Source: JAHQVI01 sp963727575 (GTDB lineage Bacteria > Pseudomonadota > Alphaproteobacteria > Rhizobiales > Rhodomicrobiaceae). Taken from it: DNA of 64,000 nt. The stretch covers positions 54,182 through 118,181 of the forward strand of contig CAVSIA010000008.1 of NCBI GenBank assembly GCA_963727575.1. Direction: 5' to 3'. The notes below the pieces were generated by a model. It searched no databases, was not told the origin of the DNA, and worked only from the letters and a program-made list of their open reading frames with translations. Below, piece by piece: positions 29,801 through 38,454 of this stretch. Position numbers and translations under genes: made by a program. Numbering within the stretch: the stretch's first letter is position 1; every line of letters starts with the position of its first letter.

Positions 29801-30625
29801 ATGAGTGAAGCGCAAGCCTCATATCCCTCGATCTCCGTCTGCGGCCTGACCCTGCGTCTGCTGCCGCCCGCCCCCTATTGCGCGCGCTACACACCGGAGA
29901 CGCCCGTCGCCGGCTTTGCCTTCGAGAGCCAGCACGGCGTTCACGCGTTCGCCTCCGACCGGGTCCGCGCCTTCCACGCCCCGGCGAACGGCCTCGCCTT
30001 CACGCCGGCGGGATGCTCGATCTATTCCGAAGCGCCGAAGGGCGGCGAGTATCTCACCATGGGCGGGGCGCCGGATGCGCTTGCCGCGCTGCTCGTCGAA
30101 GAAGATGCATCCCTGCCGCAGGATTGTTTCACCGGCCGCGTTCACCCGGCCGCCGTCAGCGCCGCTCACGCGCTGCGCCGCCTGATGATCGCCGGCGAGA
30201 GCGACGCCGCCGAGTTGCAAAGCTGGGCCGCCGCGTTCCTCGACGCCATGCGCGAATGCGGTCACGACGGCTGGCATCCGCCCGCGGCGTCGCGCTCGCT
30301 GACGCAGCGCCGGCTGGCCATCGTCGAGGACCTGATCGAAGCCCATCTCGAGGCGCCCTTGACGCTTTCCGACATGGCCCGCTCCTGCGGCCTCTCGCCC
30401 GGCTTTTTCCTGCGCGCCTTCAAGGCAGCCACCGGCCAGACGCCGCACCGCTTCCTCATGGAGCGCCGGGTCGCACGCGCCCGCCGCCTGCTGCGCGGGC
30501 AAGGCACGACCGCCACCCAGGCCGCCCATCTCGCCGGATTTTCCAGCCACGCCCATATGGCCACCGCCTTCCGGCGCGTGCTCGGCATCGCACCCTCCGC
30601 CTACAGGCGCGGCGTTAATGCCTAG
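29801..30625 (+). CDS. AraC family transcriptional regulator
   Basis: A 274-residue regulator. The C-terminal 100 residues are the AraC/XylS double helix-turn-helix: HLEAPLTLSDMARSCGLSPG, FLRAFKAATGQTPHRFLMER and the second helix pair AAHLAGFSSHAHMATAFRRV. The N-terminal part (1-160) is a cupin-like sensor with no recognisable ligand signature. ATG 29801 is chosen over a frame extending upstream to 29669, whose added residues look non-coding. It is divergent from the dehydratase gene with 135 bases between, a layout typical of a regulator and its target. Confidence 0.88.
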   Translation: MSEAQASYPSISVCGLTLRLLPPAPYCARYTPETPVAGFAFESQHGVHAFASDRVRAFHAPANGLAFTPAGCSIYSEAPKGGEYLTMGGAPDALAALLVEEDASLPQDCFTGRVHPAAVSAAHALRRLMIAGESDAAELQSWAAAFLDAMRECGHDGWHPPAASRSLTQRRLAIVEDLIEAHLEAPLTLSDMARSCGLSPGFFLRAFKAATGQTPHRFLMERRVARARRLLRGQGTTATQAAHLAGFSSHAHMATAFRRVLGIAPSAYRRGVNA

Positions 30626-30722
30626 TAATTCATCGCAAAAATCGGTTGTTTTCACCCGGTGATCGCGGTTAATTCGCACCGTTATGCAATTCGTTAGCAA
30701 GGCATACTGAAGGGGGCGAATT

Positions 30723-31508
30723 ATGAGCGCAAGCGATGCACCGCAATCGGCGGAAGAAAACAAGAAGAAGGAAAGAGACAAGGCGCGGGGCGGCTTCTTT
30801 TTCTGGCTGATCGGGCCAGGTCACTATCTAGCCAGGATCGCGACTATTATATTCCTGCTGCTCGTCATGGGCGGCATTCTTTACTTGTTGCTGATGCGCA
30901 ACCCGGCGTTGATGGCTAAATTGTTCCCGACAGTGGAGACCGTCTCGACCCAGCAATGGGGTAACTCTGCGGTCGTTTACCCGATCGACGGCTATGACGC
31001 CGCCGGCAAGCATGCCGCATTCGACGTCGCGGTGCTGCCCAAGAGCCTGAGCTGGGCGCATAAGAGCACGTCCGTGCTGGCGATCGACGGGCTGACCATG
31101 ATTGCCGAGAGCGAAGTGCCGGACCGCGTGTTCACGCCGGAGTTGCGCGACGGCCTCGGCCGGTCGAAATCGGTGATCGCGGTCGGCCTCGCCTCCCAGG
31201 AAGGACAGGTCGAGGTCGAAACGCAGCGCGCCAAGGACCGGGCGAACAGTGCCGCCGGCTGGCTTACCGCCGTTGTGAAGCCCAACTCTCCGATCTGGAT
31301 GCTCAATCTCGGCCAGTTCAAGGGTGATTGCAAAGCCGCCGCGACCGCGGACGGCACCGGCTGGCAGCGGCCGCTGATCGTCGTCGGCGTCCGGTCGGAG
31401 GACGAAGGCGTCAACCTGTCGGAAGCCTTCGCCAACGCCATCAACGACAAGACCAATCTGCCCAGCCGGGACTGTTACAGCAATTTCGACCTGGTCCGCT
31501 TCCGCTAA
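30723..31508 (+). CDS. Single-pass membrane protein, unknown
   Basis: A 261-residue protein. A Lys/Glu-rich cytosolic start (about 1-20) is followed by one membrane helix, LARIATIIFLLLVMGGILYL (about 38-57), then about 200 residues that would lie in the periplasm. That part has DGYDAAGKHAAFDVAVLP and VIAVGLASQEGQVEVETQRA, a pattern resembling OmpA-like or surface adhesion domains only loosely. Two Cys near the end (GDCKAA and RDCYSN) could form a disulfide. GGGGGCG precedes ATG 30723. I do not recognise a family. Confidence 0.6.
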   Translation: MSASDAPQSAEENKKKERDKARGGFFFWLIGPGHYLARIATIIFLLLVMGGILYLLLMRNPALMAKLFPTVETVSTQQWGNSAVVYPIDGYDAAGKHAAFDVAVLPKSLSWAHKSTSVLAIDGLTMIAESEVPDRVFTPELRDGLGRSKSVIAVGLASQEGQVEVETQRAKDRANSAAGWLTAVVKPNSPIWMLNLGQFKGDCKAAATADGTGWQRPLIVVGVRSEDEGVNLSEAFANAINDKTNLPSRDCYSNFDLVRFR

Positions 31509-31733
31509 AGGAACCGACCGAGCGGCGCAACCGCCTCGGATTGAAGGTCCGCCGCTTCAGGATACAAGCAACGGGAAGGCGCGCGTCAAACCACAACCGG
31601 CGGCGTACGCCTCCCTAAAAAAGTCCCTGATTTTCCGCTATTTTAGCCGCATTTTCTTCCCATCGTTTTTTTGAGGGAACTTTATTTCAGCGCGCTCGCT
31701 TGGCCGTCTCTGGCATGGGAGTCTTATTGGTTC

Positions 31734-32663
31734 ATGGTCGTTCTTGTCACGGGTGCGTCGGGACTATTGGGGCGTGCTGTCAGCAAGACCTATCTGGCCG
31801 CAGGCGCCGCGGTTCGTCTGATCGGGCGCAGCCGCGAGCGATTGCAGCCGATCTACGACGCCTACGGTTCGAACGCCGAATTCTTTGCCTGGGATGCTGA
31901 ACACGAGCCGTTCCCGCGCGATGCGCTGGACGGCATCACCACGGTCTTCAACCTGATGGGCGAGCCGTTCGGCGGGCGCTGGACGGATGCCAGGAAGGCA
32001 AGCATCGTTTCATCGCGGGTGACGAGCACGGAAAAGCTTTCCGAAGCCATAGCGGGCGCACAGATCCGCCTCGTCTCGGCCTCCTCGTTTGCCGCCTATC
32101 CGGGCCGGCGGGGCGAAGCCTATTCCGAGGACACGCCGCTCGGCGGCGCGGATGAGACCTTCGTCCAATCCACGCTGCGCGCATGGGAAGCGGCGGCGCT
32201 GGCGGCCGAGAGCGGCAATGCCCGCGTGACCGTGATCCGCTTCGGCCTCGTGTGCGCGCCCGACGGCTATCCGAAAAAGCTGGTGCGGCTGTTCCGGCGC
32301 GTGGGCGGAGCCATCCTCGGCGACGGCGAGCAGATCGTGCCGCTGGTGGATATCGACGACGCCGTCTCGTTGATGCGCTGGGCGGCGGAGGGCCGCGCCG
32401 GCGAGGGCATCGTCAATTGCGTCGCGCCCGAGCTGCCTCGCTTCCGGGACGTCGCCGAGATCATCGCCGCAGCGCTCCACAGGCCGGCAAGACTGAGGAT
32501 TCCGGAATGGCTGGCGCGGCCATTGCTCGGCGGCAGCGCGGATTATTACCTGAAAAGCTATGACATCCGCGCGGTGCGGGCCTTCGAGAGCGGCTTTGCC
32601 TTCAGATATGTTAACGCGCAGGCCATTCTCGCCCGCGCGCTCGCCTCGCACACTTTCGCCTGA
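31734..32663 (+). CDS. TIGR01777-type NAD(P)-binding epimerase-like protein
   Basis: A 309-residue protein of the TIGR01777/YfcH subgroup of the short-chain dehydrogenase fold. It opens with the Rossmann motif VLVTGASGLLGRAV. NLMGEPFGGRWTDARKA and SSRVTST are group hallmarks, as are VIRFGLVCAPDG and VPLVDIDDAVSLMRWA. The role of this group is not settled; the YfcH name is used in enterics. I chose ATG 31734, directly before the Rossmann motif. Convergent with msrA. Confidence 0.85.
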   Translation: MVVLVTGASGLLGRAVSKTYLAAGAAVRLIGRSRERLQPIYDAYGSNAEFFAWDAEHEPFPRDALDGITTVFNLMGEPFGGRWTDARKASIVSSRVTSTEKLSEAIAGAQIRLVSASSFAAYPGRRGEAYSEDTPLGGADETFVQSTLRAWEAAALAAESGNARVTVIRFGLVCAPDGYPKKLVRLFRRVGGAILGDGEQIVPLVDIDDAVSLMRWAAEGRAGEGIVNCVAPELPRFRDVAEIIAAALHRPARLRIPEWLARPLLGGSADYYLKSYDIRAVRAFESGFAFRYVNAQAILARALASHTFA

Positions 32664-32695
32664 CGCCCGCCAGAACGCTGCCTTGAACGGCGACG

Positions 32696-33364
32696 CTAAG
32701 CGGTCTGCTGGTCCGCCGCGGCAATGCCTGCCGGGCACGACACGCCGGTGCCGCCGAGACCGCAATAACCGGCGGGGTTCTTGGCCAGATATTGCTGGTG
32801 ATAGTCCTCGGCGAAATAGAAGTCCGGCGCGTCGACGATTTCCGTGGTCACCGGCCCGTAACCGCGATCCTTGAGCGCCGCCTCATAGGCCGCTTTCGAC
32901 GCCTCGGCCTTGCGCTTCTGCTCCGGCGAAAACGTGTAGATGCCCGAGCGATATTGCGTGCCGACGTCATTGCCCTGGCGCATGCCCTGGGTCGGGTCGT
33001 GCCCCTCCCAGAACGCCTTCAGCAGGTCATCGTATGAAATCCGCTTCGGATCGTAGACCACCAGGACCACCTCGTTGTGTCCCGTCCGGCCGCTGCAGAC
33101 CTCCTGATAGGTCGGATTGGGCGTATAGCCGCCGGCATAGCCGACCGCGGTCACGTAAACGCCGGGAATTTTCCAGAACGCCTTTTCCGCGCCCCAGAAG
33201 CAGCCCAGCCCGAAGACCGCCTTCTCATAGCCCTCGGGATAGGGGCCTTTGAGCGGCGCCTTGTTGACATGGTGCCGCTCGGCTGTCGGGATTTCCTCGG
33301 CTCGACCCGGAAGTGCCTCGCTCGGCTGCGGCATCTGCTTCTTTCTGCTGGTGAACAGTCCCAT
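32696..33364 (-). CDS. msrA: Peptide methionine sulfoxide reductase MsrA
   Basis: A 222-residue MsrA. The catalytic motif is GCFWGAE with Cys55; SYDDLLKAFWEGHDPTQGM and TFSPEQKRKAEASKAAYE follow in the usual order, with DFYFAEDYHQQYLAKN carrying the active-site residues. The resolving Cys residues appear near the C-terminus (GYCGLGGTGVSCP). It reduces methionine-S-sulfoxide in oxidised proteins using thioredoxin. The N-terminal extension of about 45 residues before the core suits the longer alphaproteobacterial form. ATG 33364 is preferred to an upstream in-frame start at 33415. Confidence 0.95.
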   Translation of the reverse strand: MGLFTSRKKQMPQPSEALPGRAEEIPTAERHHVNKAPLKGPYPEGYEKAVFGLGCFWGAEKAFWKIPGVYVTAVGYAGGYTPNPTYQEVCSGRTGHNEVVLVVYDPKRISYDDLLKAFWEGHDPTQGMRQGNDVGTQYRSGIYTFSPEQKRKAEASKAAYEAALKDRGYGPVTTEIVDAPDFYFAEDYHQQYLAKNPAGYCGLGGTGVSCPAGIAAADQQTA

Positions 33365-33605
33365 GGCATGTTCCATTCGCAAGTTGACGGGATTACCCAT
33401 AATGTAGGGTGCCATGAGGGAAACGTCAGGTCCAATTGCGCCCGTTCAAGCGCTTTTGATCTTGACGGCATCGGGCAGGCGATTAGCTTCCGCGCGCACA
33501 CTCGGCGGCGGCAGCTTGTGGCGGACTGGAGCAAGCGCACGGCCAGGAAGCCGGTTTCCATTTTTCCTGATCGTGCTCTGAGGCGTAAACGAGGGGAAGT
33601 CTGAC

Positions 33606-34343
33606 ATGACCAGCGTTGATGGTGAGCAGGACGTTGTGATCTACAAGCCGCCGCGCGGCCTGCAGACCGTGCTGGGCGTGAGCTTCTTTTTCATGCTGCT
33701 GTTCATGGTCAATGCGATCGCCGGATCGATCTGGCTGGCCACCCGCCATCTGCCGACCGACGCGGTGATTTTCTTCGCCATGTTCCTTCTCGGCACCGTC
33801 CTGCTCTTTTATGCCGGCATCTTTCTGTTCGCCGCCTCGCATTCGGAAGTCCGCGTCGGTCCGGACCGGGCCTCAATGGTGCTGCCGAACTGGCGCGGGC
33901 CAACGCCGCTGTTCCCCTATACGGAGTGCCGCATCCCCTATCAGGACCTTTCGGCGGTGGAGACGCGGTCCGAGATCTATCGCTATTTCGTCGTGCCTGT
34001 AATCGTCCGCTCCGCCTGCCTGGTGCGCAAGGACGGCCAGCGCCTGACGCTCGGCTATGTGCAGGACGATCCGACCGATCCGTGGATCCCGTTCCATACG
34101 ATCGCCGAGCAGATCGCCGAGCGTGCCGGTGTGCCGATGGTGAACAAGGGCTTCGTGGAATGCAGCTCCGGTCTGCGCGCGCTGGTTCAGGACGAGCCGG
34201 CGTGGGATGCGCCCTCGATCGCGCCTGAAAAGGTCGAGCGCATCCGCCGCCTGGAGCAACTCGGCTGGACGGCGCTGATCGGGATCCTGGTGCTGGCCGT
34301 TTTCGCGGCGGTCGGGTTCCAGGTCATCCGCATGTTCGGATAA
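33606..34343 (+). CDS. Membrane protein with PH-like soluble domain, unknown
   Basis: A 245-residue protein with two membrane helices close together (about 25-48 and 53-77). A soluble beta-rich region follows (about 78-200): SEVRVGPDRASMVLPNWRGP and YQDLSAVETRSEIYRYFVVP resemble bacterial PH-like domains. A final helix near the C-terminus (LGWTALIGILVLAVFAAVGF) anchors the tail. It stands alone, divergent from msrA. Function is not known and homology is judged only from this pattern. Confidence 0.6.
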   Translation: MTSVDGEQDVVIYKPPRGLQTVLGVSFFFMLLFMVNAIAGSIWLATRHLPTDAVIFFAMFLLGTVLLFYAGIFLFAASHSEVRVGPDRASMVLPNWRGPTPLFPYTECRIPYQDLSAVETRSEIYRYFVVPVIVRSACLVRKDGQRLTLGYVQDDPTDPWIPFHTIAEQIAERAGVPMVNKGFVECSSGLRALVQDEPAWDAPSIAPEKVERIRRLEQLGWTALIGILVLAVFAAVGFQVIRMFG

Positions 34344-34589
34344 GCGGGCGGAGGCAACACGCACCTATCCGCCAGACCGGACGCATCGGGCGCGCGCGGC
34401 GCGAGACGTGTGCAGCCCCGATTCCTCACTCAATCTCAGCGAATTATCACGGGCCATCACACGCCTATCAAAGGCAATCACGCGTCCGGCAACGCCTCTT
34501 TTTCCCGGCGCAAGCGCATCCATCTTCGATGTCGTGGCCAGCAACGGACCACAAAGCAGCGAAAAGCTGACAACGAATTGGAGATGAAA

Positions 34590-34724
34590 ATGAGCACGTT
34601 TATCCGTTCCGCGATCCTTGCCGTTACCCTCATCGGCACCGTTTCCGCAGCCGCCTCGGCCAGTCCGAATCCGGCCGCCGACGCCAAGACCTATTTCGCC
34701 CAGATGCAGCAATACGGCAACTGA
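34590..34724 (+). CDS. Small secreted peptide 1 of a tandem pair
   Basis: A 44-residue peptide. A signal sequence, MSTFIRSAILAVTLIGTV, ends at a likely cleavage after ASA, leaving a mature peptide of about 18-20 residues with AADAKTYFAQMQQYGN. GGAG lies six bases upstream of ATG 34590, which favours it over ATG 34584. The longer frame starting at 34410 has no coding character. The gene 93 bases downstream encodes a clear paralogue. Function is unknown; the short mature sequence makes an enzyme impossible and a signal or envelope-associated peptide more likely. Confidence 0.65.
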   Translation: MSTFIRSAILAVTLIGTVSAAASASPNPAADAKTYFAQMQQYGN

Positions 34725-34816
34725 GCGCGCGGGTGCGGGCCGCGACGCCTGCACCTGTTCAGCCTTCCGAAGACGGGCAAAAGCCCGCCCGAAATAGACA
34801 GCATACGGAGATAATC

Positions 34817-34951
34817 ATGAGCATATTCGTCCGCTCGGCGCTGGTCGCCCTCGCCCTGAGCACGGCCGTGGTTTCGGCGGCATCCGCCCACCCGACCTAT
34901 CACTTCGACGCCGACAGCTTCTTCTCGCAGCTGCAGCGCGATACGCCGTAA
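34817..34951 (+). CDS. Small secreted peptide 2 of a tandem pair
   Basis: A 44-residue peptide of the same length as its neighbour. MSIFVRSALVALALSTAVV is the signal sequence, cut near ASA, and the mature part contains FDADSFFSQLQRDTP. Positions shared with peptide 1 include MSxFxRSA at the start and, in the mature part, the pattern (D)A-x-(T/S)-(Y/F)-F-(A/S)-Q-(M/L)-Q. GGAG precedes ATG 34817. Shared length, signal and mature pattern show a duplicated gene under selection. Function is unknown. Confidence 0.65.
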   Translation: MSIFVRSALVALALSTAVVSAASAHPTYHFDADSFFSQLQRDTP

Positions 34952-34963
34952 TCGGTGAAAAGC

Positions 34964-34988
34964 GGCCCCGGTCGTTGCGGCCGGGGCC
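34964..34988. terminator. GC hairpin between convergent genes
   Basis: GGCCCCGG (34964-34971) pairs with CCGGGGCC (34981-34988) around a nine-base loop. It sits 12 bases past the peptide-2 stop and just before the stop of the convergent membrane protein gene. No T tract follows on either strand, so termination strength is uncertain. Confidence 0.5.
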
Positions 34989-34997
34989 CGCGCCCGC

Positions 34998-35309
34998 TTA
35001 GATGCCGACCGGAATCGAGGGGCGCGGCGGCCGGTAGCCGGCCAGATAGATCAGCGTTCCAAGCCCGCCGAACACCACCCAGGCCGGCAGTATCAGCACC
35101 GTCATCAGCAGCGGACTCCAAAGATAGCTGTTGATATGCTCGACGAAGGCGCGCGCCGCTTCGAAGCTGGCCGGGGCGAGGGTGATCCAATGCTGTTCGA
35201 CCGACGTAAAAGCAAGCCGGCCATTATCCGCGATCATGCGCATGCCGTCATAGGCAAGCGCGGCAATCGCGACGCACAGAAAGAAATACCCGACAAGCCG
35301 TAAAAACAT
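34998..35309 (-). CDS. Small membrane protein, two helices, unknown
   Basis: A 103-residue protein: one membrane helix at the N-terminus (MFLRLVGYFFLCVAIAALAY), a polar middle with TSVEQHWITLAPASFEAARA, then a second helix (LLMTVLILPAWVVFGGLGTL) and a short Pro/Arg-rich tail ending PSIPVGI. Similar small proteins with this Trp-containing middle are common next to housekeeping genes in Hyphomicrobiales but have no assigned role. ATG 35309 is preferred to the upstream start at 35333. Confidence 0.6.
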   Translation of the reverse strand: MFLRLVGYFFLCVAIAALAYDGMRMIADNGRLAFTSVEQHWITLAPASFEAARAFVEHINSYLWSPLLMTVLILPAWVVFGGLGTLIYLAGYRPPRPSIPVGI

Positions 35310-35440
35310 GGCGCCACAACGCCCTTTCTCCAAGCCGGTCTATTGCTAACAAAGCGCTTGGCCCGGCGCAAGGAATTCGCTTTGAAACCCGCCTCACGCC
35401 GCTTGCACTCAAAAAAAGCAACGCTATAGTACGCCCGTCT

Positions 35441-35530
35441 GGAGAGATGGCCGAGTGGTTGAAGGCGCACGCCTGGAACGCGTGTAGGCGGGCAACCGTC
35501 TCGAGGGTTCGAATCCCTCTCTCTCCGCCA
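35441..35530 (+). tRNA. tRNA-Ser (GGA)
   Basis: A 90-base type II tRNA. GGAGAGA at the 5' end pairs with TCTCTCC before the encoded CCA. The D arm is GCCGAGTGGTTGAAGGC, the anticodon stem-loop GCACGC-CTGGAAC-GCGTGT gives anticodon GGA, a long variable arm follows, and the T arm is GAGGGTTCGAATCCCTC. The long variable arm and the anticodon agree on serine (UCC/UCU codons). tRNA-Ser genes are frequent island attachment sites, and accessory DNA begins just downstream. Confidence 0.97.
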
Positions 35531-35816
35531 GCACTCAAATATGCGACTGGATTGCCTTGGTATTTTGGCCTCGGTTTTTCGTATCCCCCAATTTATCCCC
35601 CTGGCGGTCTAAACATCATTTCCAATGGTTCAGTCTTAACGCCACCGGCACGTACACCGTTATTCTCATCAGATAAAGGATTGGCCAGCGGCTTGTGTTG
35701 TCCCCTTAGAGGACACTCGTAGAATGGGTGCGCAGGCGCAACCAGTGCTTTCTGGCTGCCACTTGCATGCCTCTGAAACCCTTCTACGAGTAGCGATGCC
35801 TAAGTGATTGAAACGG
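35531..35816. other. Non-coding stretch after tRNA-Ser, left edge of accessory DNA
   Basis: No gene is seen in these 286 bases. Base composition is clearly lower in G+C than the surrounding core genes, with short T- and A-rich runs, as expected just inside an integrated island. I found no copy of the tRNA 3' end elsewhere in the window to serve as the other attachment site. Confidence 0.4.
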
Positions 35817-37590
35817 CTACCATCCCCGCGACATTAGCTGAACAATATCTCGGCGAGAGAGTACACGCTCACACGTCTCCCAAGCCGGCCCGGTGGGATG
35901 GACTGACTCGGAATATTTCAAATCAAATGAATTTGCTGCAGTGTCTCTTCTGGATGTGAACTCGCGCAAGCGTTCGTTAAGCATCTCGACATCCGAGATC
36001 CATTCATCCTCAATTGTGTCGGGGAGAGATCCAAAGATGTCGTAAACATTCTCCATTCTAGCGGATAGCGCTGCATAAATCTGTTCGTCTCTTGTGCCTT
36101 GATAGACCAAATTCAGCATAGACACGCGATCACGAACCTGTCCGAAACGCTTGATGCGCCCAAGTCGTTGCTCGAGCCGCGATGGATTCCACGGTAAATC
36201 AATGTTGATCAGTGTCCCCAAAGTCTGCAGGTTCAAGCCCTCACAAGCGGCATCAGTAGCGACGACCAAACGCAGTCGACGTTCTTTCACCTTCGTTTTA
36301 ATGATTTCACGCTCAACAGAAACGAATTCCCCGCCGCTCCATAGACCGGATTTGCCAAGCCCTGCATATATTCCGATAGGCTCGGTCTGAAGCTCCGCGG
36401 CGAGATGCTTGGCGACCCATTCCGCCGTATCGAAATATTGGCTGAAGATGATGCAGCCTTTGTCGAGCCACCCGTCATCAATCAGCAACCGCTTCACAGT
36501 TTCGAGCTTAGGATCGCTCGGCATCGGCTCCAACAACTCGATGATGCGTGTGAGCTGAGCGCGTTCCGCGTCAATGAGATCCGGTGCGGCGTCTTCGTCG
36601 ATGAACTCATCGGCGTCTGCCTCAGCTTGCAGGGGACGTTTCGTCAGGAGCGCTCTGGCAGTCGCGAGGCCGCTTGCAAAGCTAGAACAAATGCGTTGCT
36701 GCATCAGCTTCTCTGTGATCCCTGCCGCTCTATCGCGCTTGCGAAGCGCTTCACCGAACGCGACCGCAGCCCGATATGCTTCGTCAAACGCTGCAGAGGT
36801 CACTAAGGCGCGTCCCTCGAAACCTGGCATCGCAATGCTGCCTTGAGGATAAACGTCCACGGCAATTTTCTTCAACAGTCCCTGATTTTCGAGCGTCCTT
36901 CGCTTCCGCAACACAATATGGCGAACGAACGGATTGTGCTGCTGAAAGAATGCAAGCGCCCGCTGTCGCTCGCGAAGAGCATCTTTGAGGTCGGCTCGTA
37001 GATCCTCGCTGAGGTCGACATAGGATTTGTCTGTCCGGAACTCCCGTTTTGGAACCGAGAGCTCACTTCTCATCTGATCGAAAAGGGCAAGCTCACATCC
37101 CGGCGGCAAAGGATTTCGGATGAGTGCCCATCCGCCGGATTCATCCGTTATCTGTCTTTCGCCCGTGCACAAGATCTCTGGAACTCTCGGGTCTCATCCA
37201 ATCCGTCGACATAGGTCCGCCCAGGACGTGCGACGCACCCGAGTTCAGAACGCCCATCAGGTCCCATAATTCGGCGACATGGGTTTGAATGGGCGTGGCG
37301 GTGCCGAGCAGAACGTGACGCGCCCGCTTGGCGATTTTGGTCATGAATAGCAAAAGATTATTGGCGGTACCCTCTGGGTCGCTCAATCCGCGCGATTTGC
37401 GAGCCTTGTGGGCTTCGTCGAGCACCACCATCCCGTATTTCATCTTCAAGAGCTCAGCACATTCACGATCACGGACATGCACGCCCTGGTGAGAAACGAG
37501 ACCGGTGGAAACGATGCCGATCCGATACGGACAGCGCACAATGTCCGTATCCATACGCCAGAGGCCGCCTTGTGGTGCGCGCTGGATATA
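35817..37590 (-). pseudogene. SNF2-type helicase remnant, 5' end lost, frameshifted
   Basis: The C-terminal two thirds of a superfamily-2 helicase of the SNF2/HepA type. Walker-B-like motif II is VVLDEAH and motif III GTATPI (in the part above 37160). The C-terminal lobe has CIIFSQYFDTAEWVAKHL, VVATDAACEGLNLQTLG and the motif VI region LEQRLGRIKRFGQ. The recognisable sequence begins near 37590, so motif I and the whole N-terminal part are absent; IS66 DNA starts there. A one-base break near 37160 separates LVHGRK from QITDESGGWALIRNPLPPG. Helicases of this type accompany DUF1156 methyltransferases in anti-phage loci, and a DUF1156 gene follows IS66. Non-functional as it stands. Confidence 0.75.
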
Positions 37591-37636
37591 GCTCCTGTTG
37601 CTCCCTGTTGATGCAACAAGGGATAGGTCTGGAGCT

Positions 37637-38068
37637 ATGTCTGGAGACAATTTTTCGCGGCGGTATTCGGTGGTCGCCGAGGCGCGGCGGCGGTGGAGCG
37701 AGGCGGAGAAGCAGGCGGTCGTCGCAGAGGCTGAACGGCCTGGAGTGAACATCTCGGCGGTGGCGCGCCGGCACGGGATCAAGCCGAGTTTATTGTTCCG
37801 TTGGCGGCGCCTGGCGCGGGATTTGCAGGATCAGAGCACGCCGACCTTCGTCCCTGTCACCCTGGCGCTGCCCGCGACCGAGACGCCGGCGCTGGAGGCT
37901 GCCGCCGAAGCCGATGCCTTGCCGGTCTCGCCGCCACCTGCCGCCAGCCGGGAGCCCGCCGAGCATCGTATCGAGATCGCACTGGGCAATGGGCGCGTGG
38001 TGCGGGTCGGCGCCGGTATCGATGCGATGAGCCTGCGGCGCATCCTCGATGCGGCGGACGGCCGATGA
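37637..38068 (+). CDS. tnpA: IS66 accessory protein TnpA (helix-turn-helix)
   Basis: A 143-residue protein with an N-terminal helix-turn-helix: RRWSEAEKQAVVAEAERPGV and SAVARRHGIKPSLLFRWRRL, the mark of IS66 TnpA/IS3-type orfA DNA-binding domains. The Pro/Ala-rich centre is a linker, and the tail VRVGAGIDAMSLRRILDAA is typical of IS66 TnpA. ATG 37637 is chosen over an upstream in-frame start. It overlaps tnpB by four bases (ATGA). Needed for transposition, probably by binding the ends. Confidence 0.85.
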   Translation: MSGDNFSRRYSVVAEARRRWSEAEKQAVVAEAERPGVNISAVARRHGIKPSLLFRWRRLARDLQDQSTPTFVPVTLALPATETPALEAAAEADALPVSPPPAASREPAEHRIEIALGNGRVVRVGAGIDAMSLRRILDAADGR

Positions 38069-38412
38069 TCCCGGTTCCGACCGGCGTGCGAGTGTGGTTG
38101 GCCACCGGCCATACCGACATGCGCTGCGGCTTCCCAGGGCTGGCGCTCAAGGTCCAGGAGGTGCTGAAGCGCAATCCGCTGGGCGGGCATCTGTTCGTCT
38201 TTCGCGGGCGCAGGGGCGACCTGATCAAGGTGATCTGGCATGACGGCGACGGCGCCTGCCTGTTCACCAAACGGCTGGAGAAGGGGCGCTTCATCTGGCC
38301 CTCACCGGCGGATGGCGTGGTGGCGATCTCACCGGCGCAGCTGGGCTATCTTCTTTCTGGAATCGACTGGCGGCACCCGCGCGCCACTTGGCGCCCAACT
38401 GCGGTCGGATGA
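38065..38412 (+). CDS. tnpB: IS66 accessory protein TnpB
   Basis: A 115-residue protein matching the IS66 Orf2 (TnpB) family: VWLATGHTDMRCGFPGLALK, LFVFRGRRGDLIKVIWHDGD and GRFIWPSPADGVVAISPAQL appear in the standard order, and it ends near GIDWRHPRATWRP. The ATG overlaps the tnpA stop. Not related to the RNA-guided TnpB nucleases of IS200/IS605. Its exact job in transposition is not established. Confidence 0.92.
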   Translation: MIPVPTGVRVWLATGHTDMRCGFPGLALKVQEVLKRNPLGGHLFVFRGRRGDLIKVIWHDGDGACLFTKRLEKGRFIWPSPADGVVAISPAQLGYLLSGIDWRHPRATWRPTAVG

Positions 38413-38454
38413 GTTCTGCGGACTTGGCAGCGGCGGGCGAAGCATGGTGATGTC

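Noticed and set aside
34410..34583. Long N-terminal extension of small peptide 1
   Set aside because: No signal or domain is seen there, and a ribosome site with good spacing precedes ATG 34590.
38065..38412. TnpB as an RNA-guided nuclease
   Set aside because: This is the IS66 Orf2 protein, unrelated to the IS200/IS605 TnpB family despite the shared name.
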